This document shows positions 1-6,416 of a DNA stretch of 48,705 bases, in pieces (position 1 is the stretch's first letter; each line of letters starts with the position of its first letter). The position numbers were made by a program, and so were the translations under genes. The DNA lies in the NCBI GenBank assembly GCA_050945795.1, contig JBMNTP010000012.1, forward strand, positions 1-48,705, in the 5' to 3' direction. The notes below the pieces were generated by a model. It saw nothing but the letters and a program-made list of their open reading frames with translations, was not told the origin of the DNA and did no database searches. The DNA comes from JBMNTP01 sp050945795. GTDB taxonomy: Bacteria; Bacillota; Clostridia; Christensenellales; MGBC116941.

Positions 1-836
1 CGCTTGAGCTTGATCTGCCCGAGGGTATAAAAGAAGCGCTATCCGAGTGGCTCGCTGCTAAGGACGATGCCGAGCCTTCAAAGGCGGCGGCGGCAAAACT
101 GAATGAGTTGCTGCCCGCAGCCATAGATGCGGCTGTTGGCGAAGCTAAGGAAGCCCTTGAGCAGATATGCGCCAATAACGACCTGTTCGTTAAAAAGTCG
201 GTATGGATATTCGGCGGAGACGGCTGGGCATACGACATTGGCTACGGCGGGCTCGACCACGTTCTGGCGATGGGCGAAGATGTAAACGTGCTGGTGCTTG
301 ACACAGAAGTGTATTCAAACACAGGCGGCCAAAGCTCCAAGGCAACGCCGACCGGCGCAGTCGCCAAGTTCGCGGCAGCCGGAAAACGCACCAAGAAAAA
401 GGATCTCGGGCTTATATCGATGTCCTACGGCTATATATATGTAGCGAGCGTAAGCATGGGCGCAAGCCATACGCAGCTTCTTAAGGCGGTAGCCGAGGCC
501 GAGGCTTATAAGGGCCCGTCAATAATAATCGCATACGCCCCCTGCATAAACCACGGCATAAACATGTCAAGGTCGCAGGCGCAGGCTAAGGCAGCTGTAG
601 AGTCTGGCTACTGGCCGCTTTACAGATACAACCCGCTGGCGAACGAACAGGGCAAAAACCCGTTCACACTGGACAGCAAAGAGCCGACAAGCGATTACAA
701 AGACTTCATACTCGGCGAAATTCGCTACTCAACGCTTAAAAAGCAGTTCCCCGAGGTGGCGGACGATCTGTTTGAACAGGCCGCCAAGGAAGCACACGAC
801 AGATACGAGTACTACAAAAAGTTGGCGCAGATGTAA
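1..836 (+). CDS. nifJ: Pyruvate:ferredoxin (flavodoxin) oxidoreductase, C-terminal part
   Basis: This is the last 277 codons of a homodimeric PFOR, read in the frame whose first whole codon begins at base 3; the start lies upstream of the window. The enzyme oxidatively decarboxylates pyruvate with CoA to acetyl-CoA and CO2, passing electrons to ferredoxin in the cytoplasm. Visible family marks are the thiamine diphosphate/Mg motif GDGWAYDIGYGGLDHV, the following SNTGGQ(S)SKATPTG segment, and the conserved APCINHG near the C-terminus. Full family members are about 1,170-1,200 residues, so roughly three quarters are missing here because of the window edge, not truncation. An intrinsic terminator follows 19 bases after the stop. 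Identification is firm. Confidence 0.96.
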   Translation, partial: LELDLPEGIKEALSEWLAAKDDAEPSKAAAAKLNELLPAAIDAAVGEAKEALEQICANNDLFVKKSVWIFGGDGWAYDIGYGGLDHVLAMGEDVNVLVLDTEVYSNTGGQSSKATPTGAVAKFAAAGKRTKKKDLGLISMSYGYIYVASVSMGASHTQLLKAVAEAEAYKGPSIIIAYAPCINHGINMSRSQAQAKAAVESGYWPLYRYNPLANEQGKNPFTLDSKEPTSDYKDFILGEIRYSTLKKQFPEVADDLFEQAAKEAHDRYEYYKKLAQM

Positions 837-855
837 AACCAACAATAAAAACACT

Positions 856-890
856 AAAGACCCTTTCAATCGAAAGGGTCTTTTTCTTTT
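856..890 (+). terminator. Rho-independent terminator of nifJ
   Basis: A perfect 12-bp stem (856-867 with 872-883, loop of 4) is followed by a run of T broken by a single C. It lies just after the nifJ stop and reads in the same direction. Confidence 0.93.
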
Positions 891-952
891 GCCGCTTTTA
901 AAAACCTAATGGGCGGCCTGCCATAACCCGCTCTATTCTCCCAAGTTTATAA

Positions 953-1056
953 AGCAAATACCATAAAGGCCGCCGGATGGCGGCCTTTACTCTAAGCATA
1001 TAACAAGCAAACGAAATTTCATTTGGCTCTGCCTTTTCTTTTTCCAAGGAAAAGGC
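953..1056. repeat. Dispersed intergenic repeat, copy A
   Basis: This stretch begins with a perfect hairpin (964-989, arms AAAGGCCGCC and GGCGGCCTTT). It continues with TAACAAGC, ACGAAATTTC and TTTGGCT, then a second hairpin at 1031-1056 (GCCTTTTC/GAAAAGGC). A diverged second copy lies at 43909-44002. By eye they agree at about three quarters of positions over some 90 bases. Both sit in intergenic space next to a 3' gene end. It could be a terminator-associated or miniature repeat element. No coding content was seen. Confidence 0.6.
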
Positions 1057-1075
1057 AAAAAACGTCACCCTCCCC

Positions 1076-1366
1076 TTAACCGGGCAGATTTATCTTCTTA
1101 TCCTTTGACGGTCTAAATAATACAAATTTTCTGCCTATACACTGAACCGGTTCCGCGCCCGTTGCCTCGACTATAAGACCGCATACATCTCGGGCGCTTA
1201 AATCGGCGTTGGTCTGCACGCTTCCCTTTATAAGCTCATGTGCGGTAAGCGCCTCATCGGCCTGCGCTATAACTCCGTCACTAACGCCGCCCTTGCCTAC
1301 GCTGAGTATTACATCGATATCGTTGGCCATTCCCCTTAGATACGCTCTTTGTTTGCTGCTAAGCAT
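1076..1366 (-). CDS. yhbY: YhbY/CRS1-domain RNA-binding protein
   Basis: A 96-residue protein made of one CRM (CRS1-YhbY) domain, the usual length for bacterial YhbY. The family binds the pre-50S ribosomal particle and takes part in large-subunit assembly. Recognisable features are the N-terminal LSSKQRAYLRGMAN, the VGKGGVSDGVI turn that matches the family GxxG RNA-contact loop, and the strand IGRKFVLFRPS near the end. A GAGAGGAAG site lies 8 bases before the ATG. It follows obgE by 42 bases on the same strand, and obg-yhbY is a common Firmicute arrangement, so the two are probably co-transcribed. Confidence 0.93.
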   Translation of the reverse strand: MLSSKQRAYLRGMANDIDVILSVGKGGVSDGVIAQADEALTAHELIKGSVQTNADLSARDVCGLIVEATGAEPVQCIGRKFVLFRPSKDKKINLPG

Positions 1367-1408
1367 AATAATAACTTCCTCTCAAACCGATTGCCGGCCA
1401 ATCGCCGC

Positions 1409-2665
1409 TCAGTCAATAAAATCGAATTCCACTCCGCCTATTTCAACGGCATCTCCATCCTTGATACCTGCTTCCCTCAGCGCACTTATAATGCCGGACT
1501 TTTCAAGCGCCCTGTGGAAATAACGCATGGAGTCGGGATCGTCGGGGAAAGTGCGCTCGAGTATCTTATCGGCAAGAGTGCCCTTAACATGGTATACGCC
1601 GTCCTCTTTGAGTATCTCATATGCGTCCTCTGCTTCGATATACCAAAACTCGTCTTCCTCAAACGGCTGCTGCTCGGGAAGCTCTGCCAGCATTTTTGAT
1701 ACCTCGCTAAGCAAATCGTCAAATCCTAATGCCGTCGCCGCCGATACCGTAAATACCTTAACCTCCGGCTCCAACGCCTCACGCAGCCGCTCAATATCCT
1801 CTGGCGACGCTATATCCGACTTATTCGCCGCTACTATCATAGGCCGCGCCGCCAGCTCGGCGCTGTATTCCGATAGCTCGCGGTTTATGTTTCTATAGTC
1901 CTCTATAGGATCGCGTCCCTCGCTGCCCGAAACGTCCACAACATGCACTAGCACCCGCGTCCTTTCGATATGCCGCAAAAAGTCATGCCCTAGCCCCACT
2001 CCCTTGCTCGCCCCTTCTATAAGCCCGGGTATATCGGCTACAGCAAAGGTTTGCGATTTATGCCTTACTATGCCAAGGTTTGGCGAAAGAGTAGTAAAGT
2101 GATATGCGGCTATTTTGGGCCGCGCCGATGTAATTACCGATAGTATAGTAGATTTGCCTACATTAGGATACCCCACAAGGCCTACGTCGGCAATCGACTT
2201 AAGCTCAAGTATAACCTCGGCCGATCTGCGTTTTTGGCCGGGCTGAGCGAAGCCGGGTGCCTGCCGCGTAGGTGTGGCGAATTTGGCGTTACCCTTACCG
2301 CCCCTGCCGCCGCGTATAACGGTTTTTTCAGCGTCGCGGCTGTGCATATCGGCTATTATCTTATCGGTGCCTGCCTCGCGCACCAGCGTGCCCTGCGGCA
2401 CTCTTATAACTATATCTGCCCCGTTTTTACCGGTGCGGTTTCTTGAGGAGCCGGGCGCTCCGGACTCGGCCTTGAAAACATGCTTATAGCGAAAATCCAT
2501 AAGCGTCCTCATGCCTGTCTCAACCTTGAATATTACATCTCCGCCCTTGCCGCCGTCGCCACCGTCAGGGCCGCCGGCTACAACGAATTTCTCGCGGTGA
2601 AACGACACGCAGCCATCCCCGCCGTCTCCGGCTTTTATAGTTATTTTAGCTCTGTCAACAAACAT
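1409..2665 (-). CDS. obgE: GTPase Obg (ribosome assembly)
   Basis: A 418-residue Obg/CgtA GTPase, which acts in 50S subunit maturation and stress signalling. The glycine-rich Obg fold occupies about residues 1-158, with many GGxGG turns. The G domain follows: G1 GYPNVGKST at 165-173, G2 Thr near 190-192, G3 DIPG at 211-214, G4 NKSD at 281-284 and G5 SAA at 308-310. The last 70 residues form the OCT domain typical of Firmicute Obg. An AAGGAAAGG site precedes the ATG. In many Firmicutes obg lies with rplU and rpmA. Here the upstream neighbour is nth, so that ribosomal-protein linkage has been lost. Confidence 0.96.
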   Translation of the reverse strand: MFVDRAKITIKAGDGGDGCVSFHREKFVVAGGPDGGDGGKGGDVIFKVETGMRTLMDFRYKHVFKAESGAPGSSRNRTGKNGADIVIRVPQGTLVREAGTDKIIADMHSRDAEKTVIRGGRGGKGNAKFATPTRQAPGFAQPGQKRRSAEVILELKSIADVGLVGYPNVGKSTILSVITSARPKIAAYHFTTLSPNLGIVRHKSQTFAVADIPGLIEGASKGVGLGHDFLRHIERTRVLVHVVDVSGSEGRDPIEDYRNINRELSEYSAELAARPMIVAANKSDIASPEDIERLREALEPEVKVFTVSAATALGFDDLLSEVSKMLAELPEQQPFEEDEFWYIEAEDAYEILKEDGVYHVKGTLADKILERTFPDDPDSMRYFHRALEKSGIISALREAGIKDGDAVEIGGVEFDFID

Positions 2666-2709
2666 AGATTGCCCTTTCCTTACCGCCTTTAAATATACGC
2701 CTAGAATGG

Positions 2710-3342
2710 CTATTGCTTATTCCCGGCGTAATACCTGCAATACTCTGATAACCGGCATATGCCGCATTCGGGATTCCTTGCCTTGCATACCCTGCGTCCA
2801 TGCAGCAGTATCCAATGATGTGCATCGCCCCACCTCTCGCGCGGTATAACCTCCATAAGCATCTTTTCGGTATTGAGAACGTTTTTAGCGTCCGTTAGCC
2901 CCAGCCGGTTCGATACTCTAAAAACATGCGTATCAACAGCTATAGCAGGTATGCCAAAAGCGTTAAACGCCACGACATTGGCGGTCTTCCTGCCTACGCC
3001 GGGCAGCTCCCTAAGCTCTTCAAGGCTTGACGGCACCTCTCCGCCGTATTTCTCAATAATAATACGGCTGGCCGCGATTATATTCTTTGCCTTGGAGCGA
3101 AAAAGCCCGCAGGTCTTTATGTACTCCTCCAGCTTTTGAACGCCTAAAGCCAGCATCGCCTTCGGCGTGTTATGTTCTTTAAAAAGCTCGGCCGTAACTA
3201 TGTTAACCCTTACGTCTGTGCATTGGGCGGAGAGTATAGTCGCCACAAGCAGCTCAAACGGCGTGCGAAAATCCAACTCGCTCTTGGCGCCGGGGTATTC
3301 AGCCTCAATTATTTCAAGTATTTTATCTTTATTTATATCCAT
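2710..3342 (-). CDS. nth: Endonuclease III (DNA glycosylase/AP lyase)
   Basis: A 210-residue Nth, the normal length. It removes oxidised pyrimidines from DNA and cleaves the abasic site. The helix-hairpin-helix LPGVGRKTANVV carries the catalytic lysine at 119, and VDTHVFRVSNRLGL carries the catalytic aspartate at 137. The [4Fe-4S] loop has cysteines at 186, 193, 196 and 202 with the canonical Cx6Cx2Cx5C spacing. It ends 44 bases before obgE starts, same strand. The ribosome site (AGGA) is weak. All catalytic and cluster residues are present, so it should be active. Confidence 0.96.
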   Translation of the reverse strand: MDINKDKILEIIEAEYPGAKSELDFRTPFELLVATILSAQCTDVRVNIVTAELFKEHNTPKAMLALGVQKLEEYIKTCGLFRSKAKNIIAASRIIIEKYGGEVPSSLEELRELPGVGRKTANVVAFNAFGIPAIAVDTHVFRVSNRLGLTDAKNVLNTEKMLMEVIPRERWGDAHHWILLHGRRVCKARNPECGICRLSEYCRYYAGNKQ

Positions 3343-3429
3343 AGCATGTCCTAATACACAATATATTTAAAATTTCCCGCTTATTGATTATAAGCGGAAA
3401 ACGCCGTCATGGCAACTTAGCTATTTGGG

Positions 3430-3711
3430 CTAATTATTTATAAGCCTGTTCATAACCTCATCGAGCTTTTCGCGCTGCTCCGGCGAAAGCATAGCCGATA
3501 TTTTATCCGCCATCTGCTTTATCTGCCCATCGTCAAGCGCGCCGCTCTCTTTTTGCTCCTTGGTCACGCGGGTCAGCTCGTCGAACAGCTCCTCCTGCGT
3601 TTTGCCGGAATACATGGAAATAGTTTCTTTTATCTGCTGTTCATCCGGCGGCGCCGCCTGTGGTTGGTTTTCGCCGGAGCGCTGCGCCTTTGCATAGCTT
3701 CTAAGATCCAT
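3430..3711 (-). CDS. Conserved-looking small hypothetical protein
   Basis: A 93-residue hydrophilic protein starting MDLRSYAKAQ. I chose the ATG at 3711 because a GGAGGTG site sits 6 bases before it; a longer reading to 3792 has no such site. The sequence is charged and helical with no signal peptide or membrane segment. A Gln/Pro linker lies near residues 17-28, and the C-terminal half (MADKISAMLSPEQREKLDEV) looks like a helical bundle. It is divergently transcribed from the next gene across 112-118 bases, which suggests a shared control region. I do not recognise the family and assign no function. Confidence 0.7.
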   Translation of the reverse strand: MDLRSYAKAQRSGENQPQAAPPDEQQIKETISMYSGKTQEELFDELTRVTKEQKESGALDDGQIKQMADKISAMLSPEQREKLDEVMNRLINN

Positions 3712-3829
3712 TCTAGCACCTCCGCAAGTGAAATACTTTACTATTGTATGCCAAGCCGCCTGTCCCAGTTCACCTAAGCGACTTTTTTGCATATTATGAA
3801 TTACACACCATCCGAGAGGAGAAATGCAT

Positions 3830-4345
3830 ATGTTTACACCCTTTTATAGACTGCCTATGCGTAATGATATGAAGCCGGGCTTTAGCAGCTGCCACCGCCC
3901 CAAGCCGCGCTCTCACAAGCCGCAATATTCATCCGCGCTGCCTATCGTTATGCAGTTAAGCGAAAGCCGTGATTACGACAGGCTTATATGTATAATACGA
4001 GACTTGTATCCTTATATGAGCGAAAACGAGCGCCGCACTCTTAGCAGTCTTATAGACCTTGATTCGGCAACGAAAAACGCCAGGGTATATGTAAAACATG
4101 ACTATACGATAGACCGCGGTCGCCCGCTAAGCGCGATAGACCGCCAGAAAGGGCTCATGAAAGTGCTCGATAAATATTCGCGCGGCAAATTGCATGACAG
4201 CCGGCGTATGCTCGACCTTATTGAGCAGATAAGAAAAGCCGGCTCCGGCGGTACCGGCGCGGCTTTAGCGGCTCTCGCGCCTATGATGGGCGGCAGCGGG
4301 CCGGAGCTTACAAATATATTAACCATGCTCAATGCCATGAAATAG
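3830..4345 (+). CDS. Hypothetical protein, basic N-terminus and Gly/Met-rich C-terminus
   Basis: A protein of 171 residues from the ATG at 3830. There is another ATG at 3824, but the GAGAGGAG site ends only about 2 bases before it and 8 before 3830, so the second is preferred. The N-terminal 35 residues are Pro/His/Lys-rich and look unstructured. Residues 40-140 are alpha-helical and charged (SESRDYDRLICIIRDLYPYM). The tail is rich in Gly, Ala and Met. No signal peptide or membrane helix was seen. It is divergent from the 93-residue hypothetical gene. The family is not recognised. Confidence 0.72.
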   Translation: MFTPFYRLPMRNDMKPGFSSCHRPKPRSHKPQYSSALPIVMQLSESRDYDRLICIIRDLYPYMSENERRTLSSLIDLDSATKNARVYVKHDYTIDRGRPLSAIDRQKGLMKVLDKYSRGKLHDSRRMLDLIEQIRKAGSGGTGAALAALAPMMGGSGPELTNILTMLNAMK

Positions 4346-4347
4346 CG

Positions 4348-4803
4348 TTATACGCTGCTCATGTTGTTCATCCTTACGAAAAACGCCTTAAGTCGGTCAA
4401 GTACCGACATTAGAACTTCTTTTTGCGCGTCGTCAAGTCCGGAAGCGGCGGCGCGCACCATGTCTATATGAAATTTATTATGTAGCGCTACGGCTCTTTC
4501 TCCTTTTTCGGTAAGCTCGGCTATAACAACCCGCTTATCCTCTTTTATGCGCCCTCGCCGCGCGTAGCCTTTCTTTATCAGCCGGTTTACGGCGGTAGTA
4601 AGCGTGCCCAGCGTTATTCCAAGCCCCGCCGCCACCTCCGTCATAGTGCGGTTCGGCTCGGAGCCTATTGCCTCAAGGGTATGGATTTCGGTTATGGACA
4701 AGTCGCTGAATTCGCCTTTTCTAAGCTCATTCTGTTCAATTTTAAGTATTGTATAGAACAGCTCCGTCATCAAGCTGTTGACCTTTATTTCGTCATACTT
4801 CAT
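4348..4803 (-). CDS. fabT: FabT-like MarR-family regulator
   Basis: A 151-residue winged-helix regulator of the MarR family. Several stretches match what I recall of streptococcal FabT, the repressor of fatty acid synthesis genes: ELFYTILKIEQNELR, FSDLSITEIHTLEAIG, LGITLGTLTTAVNRL and HNKFHIDMV. FabT binds acyl-ACP and recognises a TTTGATTATCAAA dyad. Exactly such a dyad lies 13 bases upstream of this ATG, between promoter and start, so autorepression is likely. An AGAGGAT site precedes the ATG. No fab genes are in the window, so the regulator is separated from its expected targets. MarR membership is certain; the FabT call rests on these matches plus the operator. Confidence 0.82.
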   Translation of the reverse strand: MKYDEIKVNSLMTELFYTILKIEQNELRKGEFSDLSITEIHTLEAIGSEPNRTMTEVAAGLGITLGTLTTAVNRLIKKGYARRGRIKEDKRVVIAELTEKGERAVALHNKFHIDMVRAAASGLDDAQKEVLMSVLDRLKAFFVRMNNMSSV

Positions 4804-4815
4804 ATGCCTTATCCT

Positions 4816-4830
4816 CTTTGATTATCAAAG
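4816..4830. promoter_or_regulatory. FabT-type operator
   Basis: CTTTGATTATCAAAG is a perfect 15-bp inverted repeat around a central T. It equals the core of the known FabT box. It lies about 5-19 bases after the predicted transcription start of the regulator gene and before its ribosome site, as expected for a repressor roadblock. Confidence 0.8.
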
Positions 4831-4841
4831 TATTCATGCAC

Positions 4842-4870
4842 ATTTTATATATACCACGCTTTGCTGTCAA
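4842..4870 (-). promoter_or_regulatory. Promoter of the fabT-like gene
   Basis: On the minus strand, TTGACA (4865-4870) and TAAAAT (4842-4847) are separated by 17 bases. The predicted start of transcription is near 4835, just upstream of the FabT-type dyad. Confidence 0.75.
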
Positions 4871-4906
4871 TACATTGCCCGTCGCCGCCTGTATACATCT
4901 AACAGG

Positions 4907-4935
4907 TTGACACCCGGCGCTCCCGCCTTTATAAT
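4907..4935 (+). promoter_or_regulatory. Perfect-consensus sigma-A promoter upstream of metA leader
   Basis: TTGACA (4907-4912), a 17-base spacer and TATAAT (4930-4935) match the housekeeping consensus at all twelve positions. Transcription should start near 4942, leaving a leader of over 300 bases before metA. Confidence 0.85.
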
Positions 4936-5005
4936 TCTCAATAATCGCATATTTATAAGTACTTATCTAAAGGGGGTGGTGTTCATTCGTATTTTTGTTA
5001 AACTA

Positions 5006-5077
5006 AAATACGGCGCTATGCATGTTTGCGCCGCCAAAAAGGCGGTCCCCTTCAAATGCCGTATTTAAAACGGCATT
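5006..5077 (+). ncRNA. Switch-like structured RNA in the metA leader
   Basis: Two pairings exclude each other. AAATACGGC (5006-5014) pairs perfectly with GCCGTATTT (5058-5066). AATGCCGT (5055-5062) pairs perfectly with ACGGCATT (5070-5077). Inside the first arm, CGGCGC/GCGCCG (5011-5016 with 5028-5033) competes with CCGCC/GGCGG (5031-5035 with 5041-5045). No poly-U follows the last hairpin, so a classical terminator is not evident. It could be a cis-regulator or an independent small RNA. I do not recognise a described class. Confidence 0.45.
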
Positions 5078-5172
5078 ATATTGGGCCGCGCCTTTAGTGC
5101 ATTAAACTAAATATGCAAATGCGCGAATATGCGCCGCGTTTTGCGCCATATCCGCCGCTAAATTTGGGGCGG

Positions 5173-5201
5173 TTGCGCTTTGCGCGTTGCTTAAGTATAA
5201 A
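5173..5201 (+). promoter_or_regulatory. Possible second metA promoter
   Basis: TTGCGC (5173-5178), 17 bases, then TATAAA (5196-5201). The predicted start near 5208 would give a short leader beginning at the upstream ribosome site. It is weaker than the consensus promoter at 4907. Confidence 0.4.
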
Positions 5202-5215
5202 ATCAGGAGCAAAGA

Positions 5216-5269
5216 ATGAAAATATATTATAAAAAATTTGACGAAAAGAGGTGTCAGAGATGCCCGTAA
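5216..5269 (+). CDS. Possible 17-residue upstream peptide overlapping metA
   Basis: An ATG 6 bases after an AGGAG site (5205-5209) opens a 17-codon frame, MKIYYKKFDEKRCQRCP, whose stop lies 10 bases inside metA in another frame. Termination there would place the ribosome next to the metA start, a layout used for translational coupling. The closely spaced cysteines near the end could let translation sense cysteine supply. This is inference: the frame is very short and could be chance. Confidence 0.3.
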   Translation: MKIYYKKFDEKRCQRCP

Positions 5270-6177
5270 GAATACCCGATTCACTGCCGGCCGCCAAAAT
5301 ACTGCACGATGAGAATATATTCGTTATGACAAAGGAGCGCGCCGAGTCGCAGGATATACGCCCTCTTAAAATAGCCATACTCAATCTTATGCCTACAAAG
5401 GCAATAACCGAAACGCAGCTGCTGCGGCTTATAGGCAACTCGCCGCTCCAGGTTGACGTTGTGCTGCTCACTACCGCCAGCCATACCTCAAAAAACACTC
5501 CGCATGAGCATCTTGAGTCTTTCTACACCACCTTTGACGAGGTTAAAGGCGAAAAATTCGACGGAGTTATAATTACCGGAGCGCCTGTTGAAAATCTCGA
5601 GTTTGAGGATGTTAATTATTGGGAAGAGCTTCAAGAGATTATGGAATGGACCCGCCACAACGTTTTTAGCACGCTTTTTATATGCTGGGCGGCACAGGCC
5701 GGACTTTACCATTTTTATAATGTACCTAAATATACGCTGGATAAAAAAATGTTCGGAATTTTCCGGCATAATGTCTTGAATCGCCAATCCAAACTATTAC
5801 GCGGTTTTGACGACTGCTTTTTCGTGCCGCACAGTCGGCATACAGAAATACGCAGCGAGGATATACTAAAGCATCGCGAGCTTGAGCTGCTCTCAGAATC
5901 CGATGAGGCCGGCGTATACATAGCCGCCAGCATAGACGGACGGCAAATATTCGTAACCGGCCATAGCGAGTATGACGGCGAAACACTCAACCTTGAGTAC
6001 CGCCGTGACCTTGCTAAAAACGTACCTGTCGAGCTGCCTAAAAACTATTATCCCGGCGATGATCCCGAGAAAGAGCCGTATGTAACGTGGCGGAGCCATG
6101 CCAATCTGCTTTTTAACAACTGGCTCAACTATTATGTATATCAAGAGACGCCGTACGATATCTCATCTATAAAATAA
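5260..6177 (+). CDS. metA: Homoserine O-acetyltransferase (MetA family)
   Basis: A 305-residue enzyme that acylates homoserine, the first committed step of methionine synthesis. The ATG at 5260 is chosen because AAAGAGGTG lies 6 bases before it and the N-terminus MPVRIPDSLPA is the family's usual start; a GTG at 5251 lies inside that ribosome site. The catalytic cysteine is C142 (FICWAAQAG), with H235 and E237 in VTGHSEYDGE. Residue 111 is glutamate, which in this family marks use of acetyl-CoA; glycine there marks succinyl-CoA. It is a single-gene unit behind a long structured leader and is closed by a terminator at 6249. Confidence 0.95.
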   Translation: MPVRIPDSLPAAKILHDENIFVMTKERAESQDIRPLKIAILNLMPTKAITETQLLRLIGNSPLQVDVVLLTTASHTSKNTPHEHLESFYTTFDEVKGEKFDGVIITGAPVENLEFEDVNYWEELQEIMEWTRHNVFSTLFICWAAQAGLYHFYNVPKYTLDKKMFGIFRHNVLNRQSKLLRGFDDCFFVPHSRHTEIRSEDILKHRELELLSESDEAGVYIAASIDGRQIFVTGHSEYDGETLNLEYRRDLAKNVPVELPKNYYPGDDPEKEPYVTWRSHANLLFNNWLNYYVYQETPYDISSIK

Positions 6178-6191
6178 AAGCTTGTAATTTT

Positions 6192-6214
6192 GGAGGCTCT
6201 GCTAAAGAGCCTCC
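6192..6214. repeat. Inverted repeat after metA
   Basis: GGAGGCTCT (6192-6200) and AGAGCCTCC (6206-6214) form a perfect 9-bp stem with a 5-base loop, 15 bases after the metA stop. No T run follows, so it may protect the mRNA 3' end rather than terminate. A clear terminator follows 35 bases later. Confidence 0.7.
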
Positions 6215-6248
6215 GATTAAATAATCAATCGCTTAAAAAGCCAGTAAG

Positions 6249-6278
6249 AATGCCATTTATATGGCATTTTTTGCTTTT
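6249..6278 (+). terminator. Rho-independent terminator of metA
   Basis: AATGCCAT (6249-6256) and ATGGCATT (6261-6268) form a stem with a 4-base loop, followed by a T-rich tail broken by GC. Confidence 0.85.
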
Positions 6279-6416
6279 AAGTATTATCTTTTTTCGCTGC
6301 CGCCATATCTACCTCTTATACCATATCGGGTATAAAAATCAAGTTTTTACAAATACTATGCCCATCATTTAACAATAACGGCCGCACCCGCGCCTGTTAT
6401 TTTCAGGAGGAATAAA

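Larger units (their letters stand above)
4804..5259 (+). other. 456-base gene-free region: divergent promoters and structured metA leader
   Basis: This region separates the divergent fabT-like gene and metA. It contains the fabT promoter and operator, a perfect-consensus promoter at 4907-4935 reading toward metA, a hairpin-rich stretch at 5006-5077 with mutually exclusive pairings, more GC-rich inverted repeats at 5118-5190, a second promoter candidate at 5173-5201 and a possible 17-codon upstream frame at 5216-5269. It does not match the SAM-I riboswitch core or a T-box as I know them. An open frame from the GTG codons at 4976/4979 to 5068 has poor ribosome-site spacing and is not called a gene. 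Confidence 0.6.

Noticed and set aside
1209..1699. Long plus-strand open frames opposite yhbY and obgE
   Set aside because: They are shadows of well-supported minus-strand genes; composition is Ser-rich and there is no ribosome site.
4778..5068. A 96-codon frame reading through the metA leader
   Set aside because: It starts inside the fabT-like gene, crosses both promoters and has no ribosome site. Only its last 30 codons (from GTG at 4976/4979) follow an AAAGGGGG, and the spacing is wrong.
4940..5259. SAM-I riboswitch or T-box upstream of metA
   Set aside because: A phrase at 4962-4980 faintly recalls the SAM-I 5' arm, but the conserved core that should follow is absent. No T-box UGGN stretch with a terminator was found.
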